From Pogostemon cablin (Eukaryota; Streptophyta; Magnoliopsida; Lamiales; Lamiaceae): a stretch of DNA of 64,000 nucleotides. The position numbers and the translations under genes are program-made. The stretch is from the NCBI GenBank assembly GCA_023678885.1, contig CM042962.1, forward strand, positions 17,498,336 to 17,562,335. Reading direction: 5' to 3'. The notes under the pieces were generated by a model. It was not told where the DNA came from. It made no database searches and saw only the letters and a list, made by a program, of their open reading frames with translations. The first letter of the stretch is position 1, and each line of letters begins with the position of its first letter. Positions 43,090 to 54,422 of this stretch are shown one piece after another.

Positions 43090-44493
43090 CTAAACTGTTG
43101 AAAGAGGATGATTGTATATTAGCCTTTTGAACAGTTCATCACCATCTGAATGGTTGTGATTATCATTGCAGAGCAAACAAGTTACCAGTCTCCATATATA
43201 TCTGTCAATCGAACCAGTTTTAACCAGCATAAACATACATGTCAAGAATTCTTTCTTCCTCCCAACCACCAATTCACATAGATTTTTTCCCACACTGGAT
43301 GAATGAAGGGCGAATCCCATATAAATGATCTCATTAAGAATGTCTGCTGCATATTTGAACTGCTGCACATCACAAAACCCATCAAACAGAATTCTGTAAG
43401 TCACAACATCTGGAGCACATTTTCGCCTCGGCATATCTTCGAACAGATCATAAGCTTCCCTCACTTTCCTCTCTCTACACAGACCACTGATTATTACGTT
43501 GTAACTACTAACATCCGGTTTACATCCCTCCATCTCCATCTCATTCAGAGCTCCTAAAGCCAAATCGAATTCATTATCCTGACAGAACCCGTGAATCATC
43601 GTATTGTATGTTACTGTATCCGGCTTACATCCATTACATTTCATGTCATCAAGCAATCTGGAAACCTCCCCCTTTCGACCAACCTTATAAAATGCACTAA
43701 TTAAGGTATTGTAGACAGAAGGGTTCAACGCCACTTTCTTTCTTAACATCTCATCCTTCAACTTAACAGCCTTATCCAACTGTCGAACCATGCAAAGCCC
43801 TTTAATCAAAGATACATAAATATGTGCATTAGGCGTAATCTTGAATTCCCTCTCCATTATTCTCATCAAGCTGAAAGCTTTATCCAACTCTGAAATTACA
43901 CAAAGCTTAATCAAAGTCCCAAATGTCACCACATTAGGCTCAATACCTCTCCTCCGCATTTCATCGAACACTTTCCATGCTCCTTCCAAATCAGACCTCA
44001 CACAACACGCGTTTAAAATTACGTTATACGTAGTAACATCAGGGCTGATGTACTTCTCAATCCCCATAAAAACATCCCTCATCTTATCAAACTCCTGACA
44101 AATTAGGAGACTATTCAAGAGCGTATTCATCGATTTCACAGTCCTTTGGCATCGATAAGCTGGCATTTCATCGAACACCTGGAGAGCCTTATGCGGCAAC
44201 CGCGCTCGACCGTAGAATGTGATGATGTTACACAAAATGATTTCTTCTGGGATAACTCGGGTGTCATTTTTCAACATTTGGACGACATTTTCCATTTCTG
44301 TGAACATCTTGGCCCTGCCGAGTTTGGAGATGATAAGGTCGTAGGAGAGGAGGGAGTAACGGAATGGTTTGGGATCCGGGTTCGGGTCGGGTGAATTGGG
44401 TTTAAGGAAGAGCTGAAGAGCTAAATTAGGGTCTTTTTCCATGCGGAGAAGAGAGCAGAGTCGGAATGGAGAGAGCTTCTTCAGTTTATGCAT
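43090..44493 (-). CDS. P-class pentatricopeptide repeat protein (At1g53330-like)
   Basis: This intronless 467-residue PPR protein probably binds organelle RNA. PPR proteins act in RNA stability, splicing or translation in mitochondria or plastids; its own target is unknown. After an N-terminal region (RLCSLLRMEKDPNLALQLF) that resembles At1g53330 as I recall it, 35-residue repeats run from about residue 85 to 390. Typical helices are VTTYNVILNACC, VTFGTLIKLC, SVYNTLISAFYKVGR, VTYNTMIHGFCQDNEF and VVTYRILFDGFC, each pair followed by a CKPD-like loop. There is no E, E+ or DYW tail, so it is not an editing-type PPR. The start ATG at 44493 fits the family start. No stop or frameshift is seen. The N-terminus is basic, consistent with an organelle presequence. 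Confidence 0.9.
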   Translation of the reverse strand: MHKLKKLSPFRLCSLLRMEKDPNLALQLFLKPNSPDPNPDPKPFRYSLLSYDLIISKLGRAKMFTEMENVVQMLKNDTRVIPEEIILCNIITFYGRARLPHKALQVFDEMPAYRCQRTVKSMNTLLNSLLICQEFDKMRDVFMGIEKYISPDVTTYNVILNACCVRSDLEGAWKVFDEMRRRGIEPNVVTFGTLIKLCVISELDKAFSLMRIMEREFKITPNAHIYVSLIKGLCMVRQLDKAVKLKDEMLRKKVALNPSVYNTLISAFYKVGRKGEVSRLLDDMKCNGCKPDTVTYNTMIHGFCQDNEFDLALGALNEMEMEGCKPDVSSYNVIISGLCRERKVREAYDLFEDMPRRKCAPDVVTYRILFDGFCDVQQFKYAADILNEIIYMGFALHSSSVGKNLCELVVGRKKEFLTCMFMLVKTGSIDRYIWRLVTCLLCNDNHNHSDGDELFKRLIYNHPLSTV

Positions 44494-44699
44494 TTTACCT
44501 TCAAAGCAAATAATACCAATTCACAAGATAATGCACCGGTAGTGTGGGTGCGACTAACTTGCCAGTTGCAACCGTATTATCTTGTGCACATAGGTGCACG
44601 ATACACGCACTTTAAAAAATATATACTCACTAGGTTTACGTTTTTTATTTTGATTTGTCCTAAGAGTTAAGGTTTATATTTTCTTTTTGATTTGTTTCA

Positions 44700-45800
44700 A
44701 AAACAGGTACTTCACAATAACCTTTGGAGATGAAGATTTTGAACTTCTGAAAGAATTAAAAGCTGTCAACTAAGAGAATGATGTTTAATTGAGACCATAT
44801 CAAGACTTGAGGTAAATATACCAAAAAGGATGCTGAAATTTCCAAACTCTAAGGTTAGTTAGCTGCTTCCACGGTAAGCTTAAAAAAGTATAGCAAAGGT
44901 ATATCTGTATTGAATGAAGCTCTTTCTGTTGGAAAATCTGATAAATTTGGTCTTGGATATACTAAAGAATGCATGTCTTTTAGTTTTGAAAAACCTGTTA
45001 AATTTGTGGAACCTGATTCAAAAGTTTTTTTCTAAAAATTTTCCTAAACAAAGAGGTAGAAGGACTTTTGTTTGTCATTACTGTTAAGTTCCTAGACTGC
45101 TTTTTGGAAAAGTGTTGCCTGGAGTCCACACAATTATTCACATACACCTAAATCTGCTTGGGTCAGAAAACTAAAAGTGCTTTGTAATGTTGTCTGTAAT
45201 TCTTTACAAGCATGTGTACCTGGTTTATGGTATTTTGATAGTGGTTATTTTAGACATACTCCCTCCGTCCCACACCAAGGGTGCATTTTGCTTTTTTGCA
45301 CCTAGATTAAGGAGTATTATTATTTAATATGTAGTGGGTAGTTGTATTAGTGAGAGTGTGGACCCCATGTTTTAATTGTATTAGTGGGTGAGTGTGGGAC
45401 CCATATGTATAAAAAAGAAAAGAGAACCTTTTGGGTGAGACGACCAAAATGGAAAAAAGAGACCCTTGGTGCGGGACGGAGGGAGTATGACTGGAAATGT
45501 TGAATACTTAAAAAATTATGAAACTTTTGATGGTGGTAAAATTACATATGGTGGTGGCTCTAAGGGTAATATTGTTGGTAAATGAACTTTAAATGTTAAA
45601 AGTTTTCCAAATATGAAGAATGTGCTTCACGTTGAAGGTCTGCGTGCTAATTTGATAAGAATAATTCAGTTATGTGATGATAGTCTTCAAGAAATTCATA
45701 GAAAAGCAAATAAACATTTTAAAAGTCTTGAACCCATCATCAAGTATAAAATTAAATAAAACTTAATCCATCTAATCCTAGAACTACAAAAAGTGTTTAC
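44700..45800 (+). pseudogene. Copia gag-protease remnant, interrupted by a Stowaway
   Basis: Broken frames of a Ty1/Copia element are visible in order. Late gag ends with a zinc-knuckle start (TFVCHYC, about 45064-45085). The protease active site follows as WYFDSG (Asp codon 45237-45239), then after the MITE MTGNVEYLKNYE, ITYGGGSKGNIVGK, NMKNVLHVEGLRANLI and IQLCDDS. The canonical D-S-G-C-S-R-H-M-T-G pattern is split exactly at H by the MITE. No RT or integrase follows before 45800. Stops and frameshifts are frequent, so it is an old fragment. Confidence 0.75.
45259..45485. mobile_element. Stowaway MITE inserted in the Copia remnant
   Basis: It has CTCCCTCCGTCCCACACCAAG and, inverted, GGTGCGGGACGGAGGGAG ends, with TA at 45257-45258 and 45486-45487. 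Removal with one TA restores the conserved Copia R-H-M-T-G reading frame across the site, which fixes both the boundaries and the host sequence. Confidence 0.93.
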
Positions 45801-45889
45801 CCCATGGAGTTACAAGCAACTTCCAAGGGTGTAGGAAAGATCCTACCAAAATTCATCGCAACTGGAAAGAAATTGAGTTTGACAACGCT

Positions 45890-46644
45890 AGAGTGAAGAA
45901 TCGTATCTGCTCTTCTCTCCATCTCTTCCAATTGTTACGAATTTCCTCCTCGAATCAAAAACACCGGGATTATGGATGGATTGAAGGGGTAATTGTATGA
46001 AGACGAGAGGGTACGATGGTGAGTTCTGCTCCCGTTCTGCCGTGAAGCGTGTTCTCCTTCTCGCTGGTACAGGGGATGCGTGTATGTGCGTGATGGGCCA
46101 ACAATTGATGTGGTGTGTATGCGGTGGCAATTCAAATGGGATTCTGGATGGGCTAGCTTCTGCATTAAACAATTTGACATGCAATATGATTGGCCACCAT
46201 TAAATTACTAACATCTCTAGCCCACGTGGGTATTACTCATGTTTGAGTTAAATGGGTCCACCACTTAGTTGATGCAACAATTGTTTCCTGACCGAAATTG
46301 CATGTTCCAATTATGTGATGATGTGGCATGAAAATTAACATGGAGTTTCAATCCAAATTCACACATGGCCCCACATTGCATTCCTTGGACCATCTCACGG
46401 CCTTTTGATGTACACGGCCATAGCTCTTCTTCGTTAATTTCGATATTTCTAATCTCTTTTAACTCATCTTCTCATATTTCATCTATATCACATCAAAACA
46501 TGCTTAAAATTTGCGAAATCTCAACAATACCCGAAAAGTCATAGAAATTATGAAAATAAGTTATAAGCCCCATAAATAATGCGAAAATAATGCAATAATT
46601 ATATAAAAACGTCCTATGAAAAGCGTGAATTTTCGTGTTGAACA
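45890..46644 (-). repeat. Element E: partial LTR of an Athila-like element
   Basis: On the minus strand the LTR begins TGTTCAACACGAAAATTCACG at 46644, directly after a PPT (AAGTTTGGGAAG, 46645-46658). The AAATTCACG part resembles the start of the LTR of B. The far end is truncated or too diverged to fix. A GGCCGTG/CACGGCC pair near 46398-46425 recalls the hairpin arrays. Confidence 0.55.
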
Positions 46645-48100
46645 AACTTCCCAAACTTAACTATTGCTCATCCTGAGACAATAAAAAGTATAAAAGAAAA
46701 ATAGGACGTGATATATGATTATGTTGGTTTAAGAAAATTTTCAGAAAAAATTAAATTCAAACTAATTAAGCAGACAAGCATGTGATACATCACAAAAATC
46801 ATTACCAACTAGATTAAATGTCTTGGTACATGGAACCTCACAAAGATAGGTGTATCGCTCAACACTCTAGTATTTAGGTTTCAAGACGTTCAACATGATT
46901 TAACTGCGGTGTTTAACCATAGGCTTGTCCATTGTCTCAACTATCCTTTTACTTGAAACCAACAAATTATGAATCAAAAAGGGCTTTTTATATGGTTGTT
47001 ACGTTGGCTCTTTAGAAAGGTAGGAAATATATAGATAAGTAAGTCAAACTCGAATCAATTAAGCAGTCGTCTATCACAATCTTTCATTTTTTCCTTATCA
47101 CTTTCATTAAAGCACAACTCGTCCTCAACTCCAAATTATTCAATTCTTTTCTTCAACCACAATAATGAGAGATACAAGTTCTTCTTTTCTTTCAGCATCA
47201 AGAATATTAAATTTGTGCACTACCCCACAAATATATTTTTTTTCTCTCACTTTATTTTTTTTCTTCGCAACTCCTTCTTTCCCTTTTTTTTTTTTTGACT
47301 CAATAGAATTTTTATATCATTTTTCTTCTCCTTTCTTCATCATCCTTTTCAACTCCAAATTATCCACATTCCTCTTCTAACCTCCTCAACAATTACTCAA
47401 TAAAAAAAGGAAAAATCAAATATTGATTAAGTTCAAACGGGTTATTCAAAGAATGAATTTTTAAGGATCAACAGGCTAACTAAGGATTAAATGAATTTAG
47501 GTAAAATGTACGGAAAAAATGGGCTATATAAATCAAAGATGGTCTATATCATTTCCATAATCCATTAGACTGTTCTCGAATATTCAAGGAAACTCATGAC
47601 AAATTCTAGAAACACATCATAATTAATCAAGAGACTCTCAAGAATTAAACAATCATGCATTAGAATGTTCATGATTTTCAAGAGGCTCAAAACTCACTAG
47701 GTATAAAATAATTCCAACAACCAAGACTATCTAGGAATTCATGATTTTTGGAAACAACACAATTTCATCCACTTAATCAATAAGAATTTTCAAGTTAAGT
47801 ATAAAAATATTTTCATCATAAACCAAATCATGTCACATACCTAAAATTCTATCAGAAGTGTTCAAGTTCATGGAGTAGTCAACATAAAATTACGCATTTC
47901 ATACTACAACATGCAAAGAATAATCACTCAACTCAAAAGGTTCGCATACTTACCTCGGCTAGCAGTCTCTCTTAGTAGTCTCTTCCACTCTTCACATCAA
48001 AAGAACAATTTCAAGAAACCACCTCCTTCTTTTGTTTTGTTTATGTTCTTCTACGCTCCAAACCCTAGCTTCGATGGCCGACGTCTGGTGCTATCCAAAA
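46645..48100 (-). mobile_element. Element E: 3' UTR and PPT of an Athila-like element
   Basis: Read on the minus strand, this region carries the conserved 3' UTR block (46981-47045: TACCTTTCTAAAGAGCC then AACGTAACAACC), the GACAAGCCTATGG sequence seen in C, GAGGATGAGCAA-like DNA and the PPT. The distal limit is unclear, and no env-position ORF can be read. CT-rich runs at about 47215-47350 create spurious frames. Confidence 0.55.
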
Positions 48101-48154
48101 TGTCAATCTGGATGTTGCTACGTGTTCGCGTTTGATCGTTTGATTAACGTGAAC

Positions 48155-49503
48155 CGTTAGGGTTCCATATGATTATATATCAGCGGAAGCAAGAACATAA
48201 AATCATATTACCTTTCACCTGGGTATGTTGAAGAATTTGAATTCTCGCCGGCAGCATGCACAACCTCACGATTTTGGGCATAACTTCCTCATTCAATCTC
48301 CGATTTGAGTGATTTTTACGCCAAAACGATCCTCTCTTCCGTGGCTTTCGAACGGCGTATCACACGAATAGTTTGGAGGTATACACGATTTTAGAAAAAT
48401 CATAGAATTTGATGAACAACAGCAGCAAACAACCTCGTGATCTTCTGCTGTATTCCCAAGTTCAATCTCCACATCGTGCGGGCGACGATTCTCAAGATCC
48501 TCTCAATCTCCTATTCTCTCTCCCTACTCATGGCTAGGCATGTGTATTTAGGGTTTCCGGATAGCTGAGATGACTTATATATGGGCTACAAGAGGGACCA
48601 TGAGGAGAAATTAGAGTTGGGTCTCCATTAGGCTTAAGTATCCAAGTTTAGCCCAAAACTTATACTTAAGTCCAATAATAATAATATATTCCACTAAAAT
48701 ATTATTACTGCACTGCCGCTCTAATCCCATAATTACATTATGAACTCCTTCTTATTATGAGCCCGTTAGTTTCCACGCGTTTAAGATATACAATGCCCAT
48801 TAATTAATTAAGTGACAGACAACTCCATTAATTAATATCTCATCCGAGTGTAGTACCACTCAACCTCATTATCATGCCAAAATAAATTCACCTGTAGGGT
48901 TTACATGATAATCCTCTTGAGCTCCTCAAGGGGACATCATCAACCTATTTAATAGGACACAGATTCCTTCTACAATCAACAACACACCATAGAGACATCA
49001 CTATTTCCCAACTCACTGAGTTTGTTGATTTAATTACATGTAAATCTCACCCATTGATGAATCAAAGAAATACGTACTGCCTCACGTGTCGAGGTTATTA
49101 TATAGGGATTAAAGCACAAACATCCATAATAACCGAGATCAAGTTCTCCTATATAGTCAGTATAAATCGAACAATCTCAAGTGGTCCTACTCAATAAACA
49201 CAAAGTGCACTAATGTGATTCTATAGTCAAGACAAACTAATACCAAATCACACTACAACCATCCCGATAAAGAGTCCCCGTCTATCTCGGTTGTGAGCAT
49301 CTGTTTATACTTTATAAGAAAATTAATAATATGATCTTCTGCGTGTTGTTGCACAACATATTATCTACAGTATAAAGTAAGTGAACTATTGCATCGATAT
49401 ATAAATAAATTATAAGACGCAATCATTTGATCAATGATTCTCATTTCAAATATTGTTAAAACATTGTTCATATTAAAGCTATGCTTTTAGTATACAATCC
49501 AAC
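48155..49503 (-). repeat. Copia-type LTR, reverse orientation
   Basis: On the minus strand it starts TGTTGGATTGTATACTAAAAG at 49503, a start common in plant Copia LTRs. It closes near CTTCCGCTGATATATAATC, GGAACCCTAAC at about 48157. I found no clear target duplication (flanks CTAC-like on the right only), so solo LTR versus truncated element is open. No gene is seen inside. Confidence 0.55.
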
Positions 49504-49504
49504 A

Positions 49505-50776
49505 ACTACACCACCTCTTGGGCCCGTCGTTGAGTCAGTCGTCCCTCGTCAGATAGTCCTTCCTCAAGATATTTTTGATTAAGTCCTTGAATCCCTCCGT
49601 TCTCAATTCACCGATTCGAATATTGTTGTATCGTCTGAAGATGAAGAGGATGCACCCGAGAATGCTGATAAAGGTGCAGACTCTGATGAATCTGATTAGA
49701 ATGCTCCTGCTCCCGTTGATGAAGCTGTTCCCGAAGATGATGATGATGATGATGATGAAGCCGCTGATGATGCTGATGAAGATGAGTCTGATTATGATCT
49801 GGAAAATTATGGTAATGATCATTTCACTTTGATGATGGAAAAGCCAGATACCAAAAGTTTTCCAAGAAGAACACGATACATAAAAGGAAAATAAAGGATG
49901 CAGACCTCATTTCCACTCGTTCAATTCTTTGAAGAAAGAAGTTTCCTCAAATCCCTCAGGTACTCTAGCATATTCTGCAGCAAATGGATTTGTGAGTTTT
50001 ATGCAAACATCTGTTCTAGCATGATTAAGAGTACTAGTCCCAAGTTTTCAAAAATTTTCTTTAGGGGTAAAATTTATGATTTTTCTCCTGCAAAGATAAA
50101 TGATTTGTTGGGAGTACATGCTGAAAGAAATGAGGATAATGATGAAATGAATGAGATTATGTTTGTCATTACTGGTGTTCTGATTACTAGTTGGCCTAAG
50201 AAACTATTCAGTCCAAGTCTTACAAATTTACATGCTGTTTTGCACACTGTGTGTGTACAATTGGTTGCCTACCTCTAACATCCTAGGGTCACTACCGAGC
50301 ATGCCGTGTTATTTACAAGTTAGGGAAGAACATGCCTTTTAACCTTGGAGAAGTGATTTACAAGAATCTTATCAGTTATGGTAGAAACATTTCCAAGGTT
50401 GGCAAGTTACCATACCCTGCCCTGGTCCATTACTTGCTGTCGGATCAAGGTGCTAAAAAGGGTAAGGGTTATTTCCTATCTTTGAGTGCACTAGTGTTTG
50501 GTATTGTTAAATCCCTCTTTGAAGGTAACCATATTATTGATCTACACTATGTGAAGCCTGCTCATGTTCTTCAACCTGAACCTCAGAATATTGCTCCTAA
50601 TGCTGGAAACACCATTGTTTGCTCATATCCTCCTTCTCAAGCTTTCTACCACTGTGCATCGCAGGTACATTGAAGAGCAAACTGCTGCCTTTGCACGCGA
50701 AGTATCTCAACTTAGACTCCAAGCCTATGCTTTAAATAGGCAAGCTAACTGGCTAGAACAAATAGCTTTGTTCTAG
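49505..50776 (+). pseudogene. Remnant of a transposon-encoded ORF (plant transposon protein domain), probably Copia SIRE/Maximus-related
   Basis: An acidic Asp/Glu-rich start (49535-49850) is followed by a domain with FYANICSSMIKSTSPKFSKI, FFRGKIYDFSPAKINDLLGV, VLITSWPKKLFSPSLTNLHA and, after a stop at 50276-50278 and others, FNLGEVIYKNLISYGRNIS, LPYPALVHYLLSDQG and YFLSLSALVFG. This resembles the domain annotated in many plant genomes as a putative plant transposon protein. It occurs in the extra 3' ORF of some Copia elements. Assignment to SIRE/Maximus is inferred. A short coiled-coil frame closes it. Confidence 0.5.
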
Positions 50777-51230
50777 ACTGGTTTGCTATCCACACCCACA
50801 TGGGGATAAGAACCTAATGCTGTCCAAAATGTTTTTGCTGTTTAAAGCTCTAGCTCAGGGGGAGTTGTGATCGAGGACATCACAAATGAAGAAAATATTC
50901 ATGTTGGTGGTAATGAAGGTGCTGCTAAGATGTTGCTAGTGATGCTGCAATTTAGGGGGAGTTCACACAGTTAGAGGGAGTACAAGCATGCTGCTGATGA
51001 CAAAGATTGATGGATTGTTGCTGTTTATGCTCTTTCTAACTCTCTAACTATTTGATGTTTAGATTGTTCTCGTTAGGTACTTATCTTTTCAGTTTGTTTT
51101 ATTGCTCTGAACTTATTTAGACTAGGTTGTTTATTTTGCTGGATACTTAGTAGTTTAAGTTTTTTTCTTTACTCTGAACTAAGCTCTGATCTTGTTGATT
51201 GATTATGCAGTTTGGTTTGTTATCTGCTCA
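50777..51230 (+). other. Non-coding tail after the Copia-like ORF
   Basis: It has CAGGGGGAGTTGTG near 50859 and TAGGGGGAGTTCACAC near 50955, which look like 3' polypurine tracts of a Copia element. No LTR could be paired with it. Confidence 0.35.
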
Positions 51231-51239
51231 GAAGAATAG

Positions 51240-52537
51240 ATCATCGTAGCTTAAAGATGGGGATCGAAACTCAACGTTTTTTTTAGAGATGTCACCGTGC
51301 TGCTAAGTGACAAAGTAATATACGATCCATGATGATCGATGGAGTTCTCACGGATGATGGTGCCCGTATAGCGAATCATGTGGTTGGATATTATACATCA
51401 CTCTTCTCGCCTCCTTTGGATGAACCAGACTTTGGAGATTTGAACTTTATCAACCAATTCATGACTGAGGATGATAATAGAAGATTAACTTGTATTCCGG
51501 TGATGAGGAAATCATGGCTGCAGTATTTGATCTCTCATCGGATAGCTAACATGGACCCGATGGCTTTGGAGGGTGTTTCTTTCAAAAATGCTAGCACATC
51601 ATCATGTATGATATCTGCAATGCAGTAAGGTATTTCTTTGCTACTGCCAAATTACTTGATGGAATTAATTGCAACTTTGTTACTCTAATTCCAAAAATTC
51701 ATGGTGCTAAGTGGAGGACTTTCGGCTTATAAGCCTTTGCAATTTTTTTAAAGTGTTTACCAAGATTATTGCAACTAGACTGGGACCTATTTTATATAAG
51801 TACATGGGAGTATATTAGTTTGGTTTTATCCCTCATAGGAACATACATCATTGTATTGCTCTAGCTTCGGAGAGTTTTAACTGTCTGAATTCATTGACTT
51901 ATGGCTACATTGCATTTAAGATTAACATAAAAAAGCTTTTGACACTATGCATTGGGATTTTATCTTGGAAGTTCTTCGTAGAATGGGCTTTTCGAAGATT
52001 TTTGTGAAATTGTTGAATGGGATTTTCACTTCAGCTAAAATTTCTGTATTAATCATAGGAGTTCCTAAGGGTTTTTTTTTGCTGTGGAAGAGGGGTTCGA
52101 CAGGGTGATCCTCTGTCACCACTTATTTTTTGCTTAGCGAATGAGGCTTTGAGGCTCTGGATAAGTCATTTCATTACGGCAGGACACATTCATTGTACTA
52201 GAGCAGGAAGAGGAATTGAGATCCCCCCGTATTATGCGGATGATATTTTATTACTCTGTTGGAGTGATATACAATCTGTGGATGGCATTGGCACCATTTT
52301 CCACAAATATGCGACTCTTTTGTGTTAGGTCTTTAATATCTATAAATCCAAAGTTTTATATGGTAAACATGTTCATGTGGTTGTGCGAAGAAAAGTTCGA
52401 GATACCTTGGGCTTTCATGAAGGCTCTTTTCCCTTCAAATACTTAAGAGTTCCTATTTTCTTGGGGGCACCCAAGCGGGCTTATTTCCAGCAAGCCATGG
52501 ATGGAATTATTAGCAAATTCAGTAGATGGAAGGGTCA
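51240..52537 (+). pseudogene. LINE (L1-type) reverse transcriptase remnant
   Basis: A decayed non-LTR reverse transcriptase is spread over several frames. In order it shows the endonuclease-RT linker IRSMMIDGVLTDDGARIANH, VVGYYTSLFSPPLDEP, VTLIPKIHGAK, the KAFDTMHWDFI block (RT region 3, Asp), GVRQGDPLSPLIFCLANEAL (about 52095-52150), the YADD box in PYYADDILLLC (about 52228-52260) and the thumb part FPFKYLRVPIFLGAPKRAYF ending in FSRWKG. It is cut at 52537 by element C. No endonuclease or tail is present in the window. Confidence 0.8.
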
Positions 52538-54284
52538 TGATCATTGTCATTTTCACCTAGATTTTAGTGTCTTTGTTTGTGGATTTTAGGATGTTTTTAT
52601 CCGTATTTGTGTGACTTTTGGTGGAGTTATTGTTATTTTGTGAAATGTGGTATAAATTGATAGAATTGTGTAAATGAGCTTAAATATGTGTAAAACAAGT
52701 CAAGAAATGAAGAAAAATGGAGTCGGGAGCAAAACGGATATGGAAGTACATGGCACATTCGGACACGGGCCGTGTGCGGAACACGGGCCTGTCCGAGGTG
52801 GCCGTTTACCGTCATCAGAACAAAGAGATCACCCAGGAGGAAAGTCGTATTCTGGCGCACGAGCCGTGCGCTGTTTCACGGCCCGTGTGCAGAACACGGG
52901 CCTTTGAGAAGAAACCATGTAATGTCATCAGAAAACGCTACACAGCCATGACCAAAGCCGTGTAGCGCAGCTCGAGCCGTATCCGGAAGCACGCACAACA
53001 TCCCAAAGTAGGTGTGCCCTACACGGGCCGTGCGCTGCTACACGGGCCATATAGGTGCAAAAACCTGTGCAATTTTTAAAATGTTCCGGAAGCTTCTAGA
53101 AGGTCCATTAGTGATATAAAAGGGTGACTTATGCGAAATTTAAAGGAGGAGATCATAATTAGAGCAGTTACACACACTCCACACCACATTTTCACACACT
53201 AGATCCATAGACCATCTCCATCCATTAGATCCATCTAATTCCATTTGTTTTTCCACAATCAATCCATAAATCCATCATCCAATCCATCCATCCACCATTT
53301 GAGAAGAGGAAAGCATCAAGGATTGAAGGAGTTAGCATATTGAAGAGAAGGAAGGTTTCTCCATGAAAGGAAAACCAATCTACTTTTCATTTATTGATTT
53401 TCTTCTTATTTTGGCTCAAATGGAGCAAAGCTTGATTTGTATTGATCTAAACAAAATGTGTAGTGGTTAGTCCTACAGTAGGGCTAATTATATGAATGGT
53501 TAAGATGAAAGCTAGACGTGTAAAACTTGAGAAGTGAATGTAGTTAAATTGTGGATTTCCTTTTATGATATATGAATCATGTTTCATTTCAATACATGTG
53601 TGATTAAATTCTTTATTCATAGTGTTAGGATGGCCATTCCAATGTTATGAGTGGATGTCTAATTGAATCATATATTAAAGTGAGCATGTATGTTAGTATG
53701 AGGAGAGGTAAGCCATACCCTTCTTAGGCTTAGAACATTCATAGAGGGACACTTAAGAAATTGAGTGAAATGAACCAACTTATGATCATAGTACCTTAAG
53801 GGAATTGAGATTAAGATCAATCCTAGGAGATTTAGACTTGTAAAAGAGTCGAGAACCTAATTGTCTTGGCCATAGGGATTAGGGTTAAAATTGTGATTGC
53901 TTTTAGTCCACAAGTTAATGAAGTTCACCATCAAGAGTTATGCATATCTAGCTAGAGTCTTAACCACGACTATGATTAGCCTTGCTCTCTTCTCAAGTGA
54001 ATTCTACCTCCATTCTATTCATTATTTATGTGTTGTTTGAATCATTACTTTGTTAGTTCAAATTCTTAGTTAATTGAGTAGAACAATAATTAGTAGCTTA
54101 AACAATCAAACCTTCAATATATCATTCTTACAAAGCATAAATCAATGGAAAATCCGGGTACAATCATGAGTTTACTTTCCCTTGGGACGACATACTTATA
54201 AATTTTGTTGCTTGGTCATACATGTACAACAACGATAGAGTCTCTTACTCTAAAAACATTTTACTAGAAATGCGACTAAGAACA
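52538..54284 (+). repeat. 5' LTR of element C
   Basis: It runs from TGATCATTGTC to AAGAACA (1747 bp) and matches 62140-63420 over the shared part. U3 carries a hairpin array (52757-53055) upstream of the TATA box TATAAAAG at 53115-53122. Confidence 0.88.
52757..53055 (+). repeat. Hairpin array in U3 of element C
   Basis: ACACGGGCCGTGT-like palindromes recur near 52764, 52874-52900 and 53019-53050. The segment CATCAGAAAACGCTACACAG, CCATGACCAAAGCCGTGTAG, CGC (about 52925-52970) has a clear homologue in the pol-env spacer at about 58082-58125. Confidence 0.8.
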
Positions 54285-54302
54285 TGGCACCGCTTGTCGG
54301 GA
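54285..54302 (+). other. Primer binding site of element C (degenerate tRNA-Asp type)
   Basis: TGGCACCGCTTGTCGGGA lies directly after the LTR and resembles TGGCGCCGTTGCCGGGGA with several changes. Confidence 0.65.
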
Positions 54303-54422
54303 AAATGTTAAACTTTTGGTTGTAACGAGTTTGAAGTTGATTAGTTTTGATAAGGATATTTCTTTTATTTGTTTACTTGTCTTGGTTACTTGGAGAACTA
54401 ATTTGAAAATTCTTGTAGGTAC

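Noticed and set aside
47165..47380. 71-residue Phe-rich frame
   Set aside because: It lies over a poly-T/CT run in the 3' UTR of element E on the opposite strand.
48155..49503. Solo LTR with a confirmed target duplication
   Set aside because: The termini look like a Copia LTR in reverse, but I could not find matching 5-bp flanks, so it is listed only as an LTR.
49535..49832. Met/Ile-rich frames on both strands over the GATGATGAT run
   Set aside because: They are shadows of the Asp/Glu-rich coding strand.
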